From positions 1 to 64,000 of the forward strand of contig NZ_LMHH01000001.1 of assembly GCF_001427865.1 (NCBI RefSeq): DNA of 64,000 nucleotides. Direction: 5' to 3'. A program made the position numbers and the translations under genes. Position 1 is the stretch's first letter. Every line of letters starts with the position of its first letter. The DNA comes from Altererythrobacter sp. Root672. GTDB lineage: Bacteria > Pseudomonadota > Alphaproteobacteria > Sphingomonadales > Sphingomonadaceae. Below are positions 9,050 to 17,599 of the stretch, in pieces. A model generated the notes under the pieces. That model made no database searches and had not been told where the DNA came from. It saw nothing but the letters and a program-made list of their open reading frames with translations.

Positions 9050-9727
9050 ATGAAAGCCGCACTTCTTTTCGCCCTGCTCGCCAGCGCAGCACCGGTCGCA
9101 GCTGAAGTCCTGTCGGGACCGGCACAAGTGATCGATGGGGACACGATCGAGATCCAGGATCGCCGGATCAGGCTTTTCGGCATCGACGCACCCGAGCTTA
9201 AGCAAACCTGCGACCTCAACGGTGAAGCTTGGGCTTGTGGTGAGGAAGCGGGGCGTCAACTTGCGGGTATCATCGGTGCCCAGCGAGTCGAATGCACGGG
9301 TGAGGAGCAAGACCAATACGGCCGCCTCGTTGCAGTGTGCTCGGCGGGTGGGACCCAGCTTAACAGGACCATGGTGGAAGCGGGCTGGGCGACCGCGTTC
9401 CGCAAATACAGCCAGGACTATGTGTCTTACGAAGTTCGGGCCCGAGGTAATCGCGCCGGACTATGGCGTTCAACTTTTGATTTGCCGGAATACTATCGGC
9501 TCGCCGCAGAGGAGCGGACGAGACCGCAGGAGCGAGCGACCAGCCGCTCGCCACGAACGTCGTCTGCGCCTGGCGGCGCGTGCCTCATCAAAGGCAACCG
9601 GAACAACCGTGGCGAGTGGATCTATCATCTCCCCGGCCGGCCCTACTATGATGCGACGCGGGCCGAGGAGATGTTTTGTACCGAAGAGCAGGCGTTGGCC
9701 GCCGGTTACCGTCGATCAAAGGCCTGA
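9050..9727 (+). CDS. Secreted thermonuclease (staphylococcal nuclease family)
   Basis: A 225-residue protein with a signal peptide (about 1-18, [18 protein letters not shown]). The SNase fold follows: [23 protein letters not shown] contains the calcium-binding Asp and catalytic Arg, [10 protein letters not shown] holds the second conserved Arg, and [17 protein letters not shown] completes the family signature. The C-terminal 50 residues ([19 protein letters not shown], then [16 protein letters not shown]) form an added domain often seen after bacterial thermonucleases. It probably degrades nucleic acid in the periplasm or outside the cell. A hairpin terminator follows at 9745. Confidence 0.88.
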   Translation: MKAALLFALLASAAPVAAEVLSGPAQVIDGDTIEIQDRRIRLFGIDAPELKQTCDLNGEAWACGEEAGRQLAGIIGAQRVECTGEEQDQYGRLVAVCSAGGTQLNRTMVEAGWATAFRKYSQDYVSYEVRARGNRAGLWRSTFDLPEYYRLAAEERTRPQERATSRSPRTSSAPGGACLIKGNRNNRGEWIYHLPGRPYYDATRAEEMFCTEEQALAAGYRRSKA

Positions 9728-9744
9728 TCGCCGCACGAACGATT

Positions 9745-9789
9745 GGAAAGCGGTGGTGAGTGCTTCGGCCCTCCACCGCTTCCCTTTTT
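9745..9789. terminator. Bidirectional hairpin terminator
   Basis: GGAAAGCGGTGG and CCACCGCTTCC pair (one bulged A) around a GC-rich loop and are followed by CTTTTTG. It lies between the convergent thermonuclease and outer-membrane-like genes and can serve both. Confidence 0.6.
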
Positions 9790-9798
9790 GAGCGCCGC

Positions 9799-10290
9799 TT
9801 AGAACCGAGCTTGCAGGCCTGCCGCAAAATACTCCGGACCGGCATTCCCCTTGATGAGGAGTTTTGGAGCCAGGGGGATAGCTAGCGTTCCGTACGGCCG
9901 GAACTCATCGGCCATGTAACGAACGCCTCCGCCGAAGGTGAAGCCAGCGGGGATCGAGTACGTTGCCTCTGCTCGGGCATAGAACTCTGCAGCGGTATCA
10001 TCGCAAAGCTTGGTGTCGGCGTATTGACCGTTAGTCGAATCCCGACAGCGGGGATTCCCACCGTTGTCGTCAAGATAATAACGGTCGTCATCGCCTTGGT
10101 AGAGGAAGGCACCCACCGAAGGAGTAACCCGGAAGCCGCCGGCAGAAACGATCGAGTAACCAACCCCCAGTTCGCCGCCCCAGAGATCCTCGGAGTTTGC
10201 CCCATTCGCTTCGAGAACGACCTGCGCGCTTGCCGGTGCTGCGTACATAAACATCGCAGCCATGATCGGCGCGATAATCCGTAACCTCAT
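9799..10290 (-). CDS. Small outer-membrane-like protein
   Basis: A 163-residue protein from the ATG at 10290, chosen because GGGGGAA lies just upstream and a signal peptide starts there (MRLRIIAPIMAAMFMYAAPASAQ). The mature part has alternating strands (GGELGVGYSIVSAGGFRVTPSVGAFLY, FTFGGGVRYMADEFRPYGTLAIPL) and ends with phenylalanine (GLQARF), as expected for an eight-stranded outer-membrane barrel. One Cys pair may form a disulfide. Its role is unknown; on an island it could alter the cell surface. Confidence 0.7.
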   Translation of the reverse strand: MRLRIIAPIMAAMFMYAAPASAQVVLEANGANSEDLWGGELGVGYSIVSAGGFRVTPSVGAFLYQGDDDRYYLDDNGGNPRCRDSTNGQYADTKLCDDTAAEFYARAEATYSIPAGFTFGGGVRYMADEFRPYGTLAIPLAPKLLIKGNAGPEYFAAGLQARF

Positions 10291-10540
10291 ATATTCCCCC
10301 AAGTTTGATCGGAGGCGGCGCCTTATGCTCGCACTCCCCGACCCGCAATCCCGCGTGATACTGAAATGCCAGTTGCCGCGATCCATCCGACCGTCGGGCG
10401 CAAGTTGACGATGGAATGGTCGGCATCGTCTCGCCGCAAGCTCACAAAAAAATTGCCGGAAAATCCCCGGACCTGCCCACCACGAGGGGGACAAATCCGG
10501 GGATGCCCTCAGCTCAAAGCGCAGGCGGGTCGAGGTACGC

Positions 10541-10852
10541 TTAGACGAGATTGACGTAGCAACCCGCGGCATCCTTTCTCCAACGATGCCGTTCAGGTTG
10601 ATTGCCGGTGCCGTCGGACAAGGTCTTGCCGACGTGTTGGGCGTTGAGGCCGAGAGCTTGCAGGGTACGCACGATATCCCGGCCCTGAGTGATGCCCTCC
10701 TCTACGCAGGCGGTAATCAGGACAATTGCCTGGTCGTGCTTGTTGGGGCCGCAATCACGCAAAAGTTTACGCAATCGGTCATAGAGGCCGTCGGGTCCGG
10801 TGGGCGGTGCAGGCGCGGTGAGGGCTCCGGGCCAGATTGATACTAAAGTCAT
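10541..10852 (-). CDS. Hypothetical protein beside the integrase
   Basis: A 103-residue soluble protein whose ATG has AAGGAA seven bases upstream. The central part (DQAIVLITACVEEGITQGRDIVRTLQALGLNAQHVGKTL) is helical, and the C-terminus (HRWRKDAAGCYVNLV) ends in a strand. I know of no characterised family. It lies 65 bp downstream of the tyrosine integrase in the same direction and may be part of its transcription unit. Confidence 0.6.
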   Translation of the reverse strand: MTLVSIWPGALTAPAPPTGPDGLYDRLRKLLRDCGPNKHDQAIVLITACVEEGITQGRDIVRTLQALGLNAQHVGKTLSDGTGNQPERHRWRKDAAGCYVNLV

Positions 10853-10917
10853 GGTAGTTCCTTGAAGGGTGTGGTCCGCATAATGTGATGCTCACGGGGT
10901 CCGGAGAGGGGTTGGAG

Positions 10918-12099
10918 TTAGAGGCTGTGCGTACCTGCCCAGCTGACGGACATCTTCGTGGCACCTGCCTCGACAGCCTTCATCAGCGTGTCGTTAGCTA
11001 GATGGCTGTAACGCATCGTGCTTTGGTGGTCGGTATGCCCCAGGATCCGACCCACGGCGAAGAGGTCGATACCCGCGTTGATCATGAAGGATGCTGCCGA
11101 ATGCCTTAAGTCGTGGATACGCAGACCCGGTAGGCCTGCCTGGTCCCGTGCCGTTGTCCAGGCTCTTTTGAGGTCCACGAAAGGCTCTCGCGTATCGAGT
11201 GACGGCAGGAGCCATGGGCACTTGTCGAACTTCGGCAACTGCTTGATGATGTCGATCGCTGCCTGTGAGAGCGGCACATGACGCGCCTTGCCGGTCTTGC
11301 TGTCCGGGATCAGCCACGCCTTCCTTTCAACGTCGACGTGCTGCCATTTTGCGTCCAACAACTCCCGCTTGCGAGCCCCGGTCAGGAGAAGCAGGCCGAC
11401 GATGTTTTGCAGCTGCGGGTTCGATGACGCGGCCACCGCTTTGTGCAGCCGCTTCGCTTCCTCAGCCGTCAGGTAACGTTCCCGGGCATTGTTGAACTTC
11501 GGCCTGGCGATGCCCTTGACCGGGTTCGGCTGACTGCCTGGAATGCCCCACTTGCCACCGAGTTCGAAAGAGCGGTGCATTGTTACCCGGATCTTTTCGA
11601 CCGTGGCAAGTGCAAGCCCACTCTCTCGCTTTTCGGCGAGATGCTTCGCGATGTCCTGCGACTTGATTTCATCTAACCGCAGCCGACCGAACCGTGGTTC
11701 GATATGCAGCTGAATGACCCGTTCCGTGGCGCTGCTGCTACTGCTGCGCTGGTATGTCTTGGCGTACGCGATGTGGCGTTCGGCCAGTTTGGTGTAGGTC
11801 GGGATGGCCTTCTTTTCGGCCTTCTGAGCGGCGGGGTCGCCGCCGAGCGTCACTTCCGAGCGGAGCCGCTTAGCAACCTTCCGGGCCTGGTCGAACGTCA
11901 CATCTTCGTACCGGGCAATCTTGTGCTGGCGGAGCCTTCCGCCACTGTCTGTGTAGCGGAGGTAATAGGTCTTCCCTCCGTTCGGACGGACTTCAAGCAG
12001 GAAGCCCGTTGTGATTGTATCAGTGTAGACTTGCTTGGTTTCGCCCTCAGGGCAGGTAGCGATGAGACACGTGGTCGCATCGAGCTTAACTCTTGGCAT
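10918..12099 (-). CDS. Tyrosine integrase, P4-like
   Basis: A 393-residue protein starting MPRVKLDATT, chosen because AGGAAA lies eight bases upstream. It has an N-terminal arm-binding domain (GFLLEVRPNGGKTYYLRYTD), a core-binding SAM-like domain, and a C-terminal catalytic domain with the conserved set: Arg in TGARKRELLDAKW, H-x-x-R in RIHDLRHSAASF, GH in ILGHTDHQ, and the nucleophile Tyr in STMRYSHLA. This type commonly inserts DNA into tRNA 3' ends, which fits the tRNA-Thr repeat. Its position in the middle of the island, 8 kb from the left end and 10 kb from the right, suggests later insertions on both sides or a nested element. Confidence 0.93.
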   Translation of the reverse strand: MPRVKLDATTCLIATCPEGETKQVYTDTITTGFLLEVRPNGGKTYYLRYTDSGGRLRQHKIARYEDVTFDQARKVAKRLRSEVTLGGDPAAQKAEKKAIPTYTKLAERHIAYAKTYQRSSSSSATERVIQLHIEPRFGRLRLDEIKSQDIAKHLAEKRESGLALATVEKIRVTMHRSFELGGKWGIPGSQPNPVKGIARPKFNNARERYLTAEEAKRLHKAVAASSNPQLQNIVGLLLLTGARKRELLDAKWQHVDVERKAWLIPDSKTGKARHVPLSQAAIDIIKQLPKFDKCPWLLPSLDTREPFVDLKRAWTTARDQAGLPGLRIHDLRHSAASFMINAGIDLFAVGRILGHTDHQSTMRYSHLANDTLMKAVEAGATKMSVSWAGTHSL

Positions 12100-12394
12100 T
12101 TTTCGGTTTCCTAATTTGAATGGGTTTGACGCGCCCGGCCTCACGGCCCCGTGGGGCGCGAAGTCCGAGCGGCTGGTGGGTAGGGCTCAGGGCAGCGCTT
12201 CGCGGCGCTCTCGCCTTGGCGAAAACGCGAAATTGCGAAGGGTGCTGTCCTGAGGCCCCGGGTTGCTGCTTTGGGGGCAGCTGGTGGAGGTTGGGGGTGG
12301 CGAGGCTTCCGAACTTGCCGGACGTCACGCTATCGAGGCTCGATCGCAAGAGTGCGGAATTCCACCGCCCCCTGCCCCCACCGGCTAGACGACG

Positions 12395-13792
12395 CTAGTA
12401 GATCACGTCGGCCTCGGCGGCCTGCCAAGTCGCCATATCGACTTCGAGCAGGGACACCCGCCACTTCATAATGCCCTGGATTCGCTTGGGCGGCCCGTAG
12501 ATCGAGCGAAGCACGGCCCCGGCCTCCTTCGCTTGCGCGTTGGACGGGTTCCGGAAGCCGAGTTCCTCAAGTACCTTGCTGGCGGTCATCGAACGCGGCT
12601 TTTTATCGGCCTGGTCGATCCGTTCGAGGATGCGTTCTTCAATCACGCTCACCGATTGATGTGCGATGTTGAGAGAGGCCAACAAGTCCTCTTCGGGGCG
12701 GTTCAGCCACCATTGCTCGCCGTTTCGGTAATCGACTGCGAGCTGGGCAAAGACCTGCTGTGTGTCGATGTCATGCCCGAAATCGAGCTTAGTGACGGGG
12801 ATCGTCCACCAGCGGCTGTTCCCGGTCGGATCAATCAGGAAATTCCACTCGTTTACGGTCCCTGCAAACACCGTCCGCCGATCCATTTCGATCGGTGATC
12901 GGGCATAGGGGAGCCGTAGCTTGTCGATGCTGTTCGTAAGGAAGCCCTTGATGCGGGCGACGTCCTTGCGGAACGAACTATCGAGTTCACCGACCTCCAC
13001 GACCCAGTGCGTCACCGCTCCGAAGATCGAGTCCTTGTTGTGGGCGTCGAGGTGATGGTCGAGCTTGACCCACTCTGCGGTCATCGGAGCGGGTACCAGC
13101 CGGGCAATCCAGCTCGTCTTCCCCACACCTTGCTCGCCCTGGAACACTAGGACGCCGCGAGCCTTGAACCCCGAAGGCTCCAAGGCTGCCGCCACGCAGC
13201 TGAGCAGCCAGCGTCGGAGAAGGAAGTTCCGGGCGTAGATCGGGTAATCCTCTTGCACCTCTACGGTTGCGTAGAGGGCTTCGAGCCGGTCGGTACCGTC
13301 CCATGGCTGACTGTCGATCCAGTCGGCTACCGGGTTGCTCGGGTTGCGTCTTGCCAGCGTCCCGACGAAATCGAGAAACTGGTTTGAACCCAGGCCGTTC
13401 AGGTTAGCCAAGCTTTGCAGATCGCATTCTTCGAGGTCCGTGGACCCGCGCCGACTACTCAGCTGCTTCTTGATGACGTTGTAGCCCAGCTCGATGCCAT
13501 TGGCGTCGAGTAGGTACCTGACATTCGCCAGCGTAACCGGCAAACGTTTCAACCCCGGGAAGGGTTGATCCGGAAACATCTCGCGTTCGAGCCTTTGCCA
13601 GACAGGCACAATTGCGCTCTTGCGAGTAGATTCACGAGCCGCCTCGGCGACAGGGATGGGGGTGATTGGAGGAGAGCCGTGGCTCTCCACCTGGTTAATG
13701 GTGCTATTTTCCATCATGCCTGATTTGGCGGAGCCTCTGGACGAAGCCCCGCCAGTCCAATCAGTTGCCTTCGGTGAGGCTGTAGTAGCCAC
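12395..13792 (-). CDS. VapE-type primase-helicase ATPase
   Basis: A 465-residue protein. After a low-complexity N-terminus the C-terminal 300 residues match virulence-associated protein E: a VADWIDSQPWDG block, Walker A GEQGVGKTSW, Walker B-like HWVVEVGELD, and the sensor region TVFAGTVNEWNFLIDPTGNSRWWTIPV. These superfamily 3-like ATPases drive replication of phage satellites and small islands. A GTG overlaps the end of the preceding gene by 32 bases; a later ATG (13717) is also possible. It belongs with the integrase and the 13761 gene to one satellite-like block. Confidence 0.85.
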   Translation of the reverse strand: MATTASPKATDWTGGASSRGSAKSGMMENSTINQVESHGSPPITPIPVAEAARESTRKSAIVPVWQRLEREMFPDQPFPGLKRLPVTLANVRYLLDANGIELGYNVIKKQLSSRRGSTDLEECDLQSLANLNGLGSNQFLDFVGTLARRNPSNPVADWIDSQPWDGTDRLEALYATVEVQEDYPIYARNFLLRRWLLSCVAAALEPSGFKARGVLVFQGEQGVGKTSWIARLVPAPMTAEWVKLDHHLDAHNKDSIFGAVTHWVVEVGELDSSFRKDVARIKGFLTNSIDKLRLPYARSPIEMDRRTVFAGTVNEWNFLIDPTGNSRWWTIPVTKLDFGHDIDTQQVFAQLAVDYRNGEQWWLNRPEEDLLASLNIAHQSVSVIEERILERIDQADKKPRSMTASKVLEELGFRNPSNAQAKEAGAVLRSIYGPPKRIQGIMKWRVSLLEVDMATWQAAEADVIY

Positions 13793-14090
13793 CCTCGTTT
13801 GCGGTCCACAGGTGGCACCACGGATCGTTGCCCTCGAACTTATCGAGCAATTTCTCAGCGGCCTCGTACACGAAGGGCCTGCACAGGGGACTCAGGTGAT
13901 CAAGGATATCTTCCCGATCCCGTATGTTACCGCCGATCAGAGCTTCGATAAGGCTTAGTAGTCCCGGGATGCCGGCGGCTTCTACATCCGCATTGATGGC
14001 TTCCATGCGTTCCAAAATGCTCTCGCCGAACCTCTCGTGGTAGTGGCCGATCTCCCGAACGTTTGCTTGGAGGTAATTATTTGTATTCAT
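13761..14090 (-). CDS. Hypothetical protein upstream of the VapE-like gene
   Basis: A 109-residue acidic helical protein with AGGAATACA before its ATG. Sequence such as YHERFGESILERMEAINADVEAAGIPGLLSLIEALIGG gives no known domain. Its end overlaps the start of the VapE-like gene, so the two are translationally coupled and it may be a replication accessory protein of the satellite-like block. The 320 bp upstream (14091-14410) hold no recognisable gene. Confidence 0.65.
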   Translation of the reverse strand: MNTNNYLQANVREIGHYHERFGESILERMEAINADVEAAGIPGLLSLIEALIGGNIRDREDILDHLSPLCRPFVYEAAEKLLDKFEGNDPWCHLWTANEGGYYSLTEGN

Positions 14091-14410
14091 TGTATTCCTT
14101 ATAGCTAATTTTGTCCGGACGGCGTTAGCCGCCCGGGTGTGTATTGATATTCACGCGCCCGGAGCTGATGCGGGCTTGTCCAAAGACCGACCGTCAGCGA
14201 CGCGGGTCGGCGATCCATTCTCAGCTGGACCGTACTGGATCGCCGTTGCGTGATGCAGCGGCTGGCCCCTGTATCGACCTCAACGCATTGTATTTGTGGA
14301 AAAAGGCCAGAGCTGCATTTTCCTGCTGGAGATGCTTTTGAGTTGGGTTATGCAGTAACTGCAGGGCGGAAGGTGGCATTCGGCATCGAGCCGCGACTCA
14401 GAAAGGTAGT

Positions 14411-14728
14411 ATGTCGGACAAGCGAATGGACACGTTGCGGCTAATTTGGCTGGAAGCGTTTGTGGAAGCAGTCGATCGCGGAAGTTACTCCAAAGCCGCG
14501 AAGGTGTTGGACTGCGACCCAGGGGGTGCAAGTCGGTATGTTCTCAGTTTGGGGGAATGGTTGGGGCCGCAGCTAACCCACTCCGGTACGACGTGCCTCA
14601 CGCTTGCAGGTGAGAGGTTCATCCCTGTGGCGAGAGAAGTGGTGTCGCTCCTTCGAGAAGCGAGGAACGCGCACAGGTCACCGAAGCCTTCCCCTGCGCC
14701 TGTTTTGGCCAAGGACCTCAAGATTTAG
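14411..14728 (+). CDS. Stand-alone LysR-like winged-helix protein
   Basis: A 105-residue protein with AAGGT before the ATG. Residues 8-70 form a LysR-type helix-turn-helix (WLEAFVEAVDRGSYSKAAKVL, then PGGASRYVLSLGEWLG), but the effector-binding domain of about 200 residues found in LysR regulators is absent. It may be a mobile-element regulator or a shortened copy. It ends head-on with the small membrane-protein gene (overlap 14718-14728). Confidence 0.65.
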   Translation: MSDKRMDTLRLIWLEAFVEAVDRGSYSKAAKVLDCDPGGASRYVLSLGEWLGPQLTHSGTTCLTLAGERFIPVAREVVSLLREARNAHRSPKPSPAPVLAKDLKI

Positions 14729-14969
14729 AGTTTCGTCTCTTGATCAGGATGAGTGCGGTCAACACACCTAGGGCGACTATTCCCTGCAAAGGGTAGACCT
14801 TGAGAGTGCCGTAACCGATCAAGATTGCGAGCCATGCGGCGGTTTCGAAGGGGCGGGTGACGGCGAGCCAGATCAACACGATAAGTCCCGTCGCCAACAC
14901 GACTTGAAGGCTCACTTTCAAAATGGCGAGCACTAAGCAGCCCGCAACGAAGTAGGCTGTCAGCCGCAC
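14718..14969 (-). CDS. Small membrane protein
   Basis: About 83 residues from a GTG overlapping the end of the upstream gene; GAAGAGG lies just before it. It has three hydrophobic segments (YFVAGCLVLAILKVSLQVVLA, then LIVLIWLAVT, then WLAILIGYGTL with LQGIVALGVLTALILI) and a basic C-terminus (KRRNSKS). Translational coupling to the 14960-15367 gene suggests a shared role. No family is recognised. Confidence 0.55.
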   Translation of the reverse strand: MRLTAYFVAGCLVLAILKVSLQVVLATGLIVLIWLAVTRPFETAAWLAILIGYGTLKVYPLQGIVALGVLTALILIKRRNSKS

Positions 14970-15367
14970 ACTTTGGCCTCTTCGGCATAGTGGCGACACA
15001 GGGCCTGGAGATCATTCGGCGATCGCTCCTGCTTCTCGATGAGCAGGATGTAGGCGAACCCTTCATTGCCCACTGTGAGGATCAGCTCGTACCAACCGCC
15101 GAGGTCTTGGAGCCACGACCAGAAGGGGACGAACTCGGCTGTGCCGAACCGTGCCTTGTCGATTGGGTTTGTCAGCGGGGACCAGCCGAGCTCCTGGTAC
15201 ACAGCAGCTTCCGTATCGGTCGGTTCGATCACCACGAGATGGGTCATCTGACCAAGGCCTAGTGACTCAGCATCGTGTAGCCGGTCGGTAATGAGAGCTA
15301 CCAACTCCGGGTTGAGCGGCTGGTCGAGGACGGTCTTGGCGGAGGAGTCGTCATATATTGAGAGCAT
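14960..15367 (-). CDS. Hypothetical protein, member of a tandem related pair (copy 1)
   Basis: A 135-residue soluble protein. It shares its layout with the next gene upstream (15507-15914): an N-terminal PLxPxLxxLI segment followed by an acidic helix, a strand ending in (I/L)xPTDT or LQPSDT, and a C-terminal strand pair (WYELILTVGNEGFAYILLIEK against WIELVFILSDDGFGLVLFLPK). The two have equal length and clearly arose by duplication. Function is unknown; they resemble small immunity- or inhibitor-type proteins only in size and acidity. Confidence 0.65.
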   Translation of the reverse strand: MLSIYDDSSAKTVLDQPLNPELVALITDRLHDAESLGLGQMTHLVVIEPTDTEAAVYQELGWSPLTNPIDKARFGTAEFVPFWSWLQDLGGWYELILTVGNEGFAYILLIEKQERSPNDLQALCRHYAEEAKVCG

Positions 15368-15385
15368 GGGTGTGTCCTTTCGAAA

Positions 15386-15418
15386 TGAAAAAGGCGCCCG
15401 TGCCGATGCACAGACGCC
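15386..15418 (-). terminator. Hairpin terminator on the minus strand
   Basis: On the minus strand GGCGTCTGTGC and GCACGGGCGCC pair around ATCG and are followed by TTTTTC. It lies downstream of the 15507-15914 gene and separates the two related genes into two transcription units. Confidence 0.6.
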
Positions 15419-15506
15419 GCGTGTTGCTGCCGATGAAAACCATCGGATTTACGATTTAAGAGGAAGCCGATCTCGCCTTCTCAGCGGGAGCGTGGTTCAA
15501 TGGCGA

Positions 15507-15914
15507 TCAATCAGCAGCGTTGCTGTCTGCGTGCTGCAATACGGGTTCAAAGATCGATTGAAGGTCGGGATCAAGGTCGATCCCTTTGGGCAGGAACAGC
15601 ACTAAGCCGAAGCCATCGTCCGACAGGATGAAGACCAACTCGATCCAGTCGGAATGCTGTCGGACCAGTTCGGGCAGAGTTGCGAAGGCTGCCTTCCCAC
15701 CCGCCCCCTGGACCAGCCGCACAGGGCTGGCGTTCTGTAAGTCGGTGAGTGTGTCGCTCGGCTGCAGGACGATGAACAGGGCAAGCTCTAAAAGCTCGTA
15801 GTCATCGTATTCCGACAGCCGATCGAGATGGCCATTCAGAAGCTGGTGTAGATGTGGATCGAGCGGGGAGTCCAAGGCGCGATCCATCTCCTCCGCCGTG
15901 CGGATAACAATCAT
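15507..15914 (-). CDS. Hypothetical protein, member of a tandem related pair (copy 2)
   Basis: A 135-residue protein related to the 14960-15367 protein (see that entry). Here the middle segment is YDDYELLELALFIVLQPSDTLTDLQ and the C-terminal strand is WIELVFILSDDGFG. It is acidic, soluble and has no cysteines. It is flanked by minus-strand terminators on both sides, so it is probably transcribed alone. Confidence 0.65.
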   Translation of the reverse strand: MIVIRTAEEMDRALDSPLDPHLHQLLNGHLDRLSEYDDYELLELALFIVLQPSDTLTDLQNASPVRLVQGAGGKAAFATLPELVRQHSDWIELVFILSDDGFGLVLFLPKGIDLDPDLQSIFEPVLQHADSNAAD

Positions 15915-15933
15915 GGTCGGATTCCTTCAGGCA

Positions 15934-15968
15934 AAGAAAAAGCCCCCAGAGGGTATCTCCGAGGGCTT
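15934..15968 (-). terminator. Hairpin terminator after the DUF805 gene
   Basis: On the minus strand AAGCCC pairs with GGGCTT across a GC-rich loop and is followed by TTTTCTTT. It lies just past the end of the SHOCT-DUF805 gene. Confidence 0.6.
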
Positions 15969-15994
15969 GCGGTTTTGGTGGGGGGAGGGGGTGT

Positions 15995-16558
15995 CTATTT
16001 TCGCGGATCGGGGCCGTACTCGTTGTCCCCTTCGACACCCGGCACGAGCATGAAGCCGAGGACGATCAGCACCCCAAGGTACGGGATCAGGTTGATGAGG
16101 ACGAACCAGCCGGACTTATCCTGATCGTGGAACCGCCTGACCTGGACGGCGATGAAAGGGATGAGCACGCCCAAGATCCCGAGACCCAGGACCAACGCCG
16201 CGAGCATCCCGATAGCTCCGATTTGCCCCCACATGTCCGTGTCGGCCACAAACACTGCCGACAGCACTAATGCCACGGCGTTGGTGAGTAGCATGAACAT
16301 CCAGAACTCCTTGCGGGATGAGCGGCCCTCGAACTGAAAGTACCGCCGCAAGGGCAGGGTCATCCAGGCGAAGTGCTCATCGAAGGAAGCTGAGGCAGTT
16401 CTGGCTGGTGTAGCGCTAGCGACCTTTGCTGTCGGGCGCGGCTGGTTCCCTTGCAGAAGCCGTTGTTTGGCCTGTGCGAACTCTTCGTCGGAGATGATAC
16501 CGCTGGCGTTCATCTGATGCAGTTTCTCGATGCTCTGAAGAGCTTCGTTATCGATCAT
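15995..16558 (-). CDS. SHOCT-DUF805 membrane protein
   Basis: A 187-residue protein from the ATG at 16558, preceded by GGGAGG. Residues about 5-35 are a SHOCT-type helix pair (IEKLHQMNASGIISDEEFAQAKQRLL). The rest is a DUF805 membrane domain: FQFEGRSSRKEFWMFMLLTN, hydrophobic segments, then VRRFHDQDKSGWFVLINLIP and VEGDNEYGPDP. DUF805 proteins are integral inner-membrane proteins of unknown function. It is a common chromosomal family and unusual on an island. Confidence 0.85.
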   Translation of the reverse strand: MIDNEALQSIEKLHQMNASGIISDEEFAQAKQRLLQGNQPRPTAKVASATPARTASASFDEHFAWMTLPLRRYFQFEGRSSRKEFWMFMLLTNAVALVLSAVFVADTDMWGQIGAIGMLAALVLGLGILGVLIPFIAVQVRRFHDQDKSGWFVLINLIPYLGVLIVLGFMLVPGVEGDNEYGPDPRK

Positions 16559-16669
16559 GTATTCCTCCCGTTGCTGGTGGATGATTTCGCCAAAGGTGGT
16601 CCCAAGGCAAGCAAAAATGAGATTCATAGTCCGTGGTCTGATGAATCACATTTCGGTTCAGTCTGGTGG

Positions 16670-16873
16670 ATGGATGTTCGCACTCGCCTGGCCACAAACA
16701 TGAAAGCGTTGCGGAAGGCTCGCGGCTGGTCGCAGGAAGCCTTGGCCGATGAGGCTGGCCTCGATCGAACCTACGTCAGCGGCATCGAGCGGAAGGTAAA
16801 GAATCCCACCATCACCGTTATAGAACGGATCGCCGTAGCGCTGGGTTGCCCGCTAGGGGAATTGCTCGACTAG
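16670..16873 (+). CDS. XRE-family HTH regulator
   Basis: A 67-residue protein that is a single Cro/C1-type helix-turn-helix: TNMKALRKARGWSQEALADEAGLDRTYVSGIERKVKNPTITVIERIAVALG. The short start is preferred because the longer reading frame runs back through the divergent DUF805 gene. It could repress itself or neighbouring island genes. The following 396 bp (16874-17269) hold no gene I can support and should contain the promoter of the operon at 17270. Confidence 0.8.
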   Translation: MDVRTRLATNMKALRKARGWSQEALADEAGLDRTYVSGIERKVKNPTITVIERIAVALGCPLGELLD

Positions 16874-17269
16874 GTGGGAGGGCGGCAGATGTTGTGCGCT
16901 CCATATAAGATACCGAAGATTGCTCGAAATTGGCGAGACAGCTTGCGCCCATCTCGGACATAGGGCCCAACGCCCGGATTCCGGAAAGCGGACATCAGTT
17001 GCTGAAGCTGGAATGGCCGAAAATGTTGGTCGGTCAGGACAGGCCTCCGGCCAATGAACCCGTCAAACTGATGCCCATTCAACTGGGTGACTGCCAATTT
17101 CGGTGTTCGTACTGTTTGTCGTGGTAGTCAGGAATCGCTGAACTCTATCAGTATGCGGATTGTCGATTTCTAAGGACGCGCCACCACTTCATGCTAGGAT
17201 GCATGTGAACAAAAAAGGAACATCTTGCGTTTAGCCGGTGCTTCTGGCATCGATCATTCAGGAGGCAGC

Positions 17270-17599
17270 ATGGCAAATGAGGTAATAGAGGCACTGCCGT
17301 CGGGATTTCCGCATGACGAGGTTTTGGCCGCCCTCGAGCAATGGTGGAATGATGAGCTGGCCGATGCCGCTCTTCCCGGCGATAAGGCGCTTCCACCCGA
17401 CATTATGACACCAGCGGTCGAAATTGACTCTCATCGCGCCGTTCGAGCACTTGTAACTCTCGAAGAGGTCGTCAAATTCGAAATCCCCGAATCCGCCATC
17501 AAGGAAGGTGGCTACGACAGTTTCGAGGAGATGAAGGCTCACCTCATTCCCGAGGTAGCGGCTTTGTATGAGAAAAAACGGAAGAAAGAGCATGCCTAA
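17270..17599 (+). CDS. Unknown acidic protein, first gene of the protease/nucleotide operon
   Basis: A 109-residue protein starting MANEVIEALPSG, with AGGAGG six bases before the ATG. It is acidic in the middle (WWNDELADAALPGDKALPPD) with a Lys-rich C-terminus (LYEKKRKKEHA). The block HRAVRALVTLEEVVKFEIPESAI may be a beta-alpha unit. No family is recognised. Its stop overlaps the start of the XRE gene by eight bases. Position suggests it is a partner of the XRE/ImmA pair, for instance a sensor or toxin component. Confidence 0.65.
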   Translation: MANEVIEALPSGFPHDEVLAALEQWWNDELADAALPGDKALPPDIMTPAVEIDSHRAVRALVTLEEVVKFEIPESAIKEGGYDSFEEMKAHLIPEVAALYEKKRKKEHA

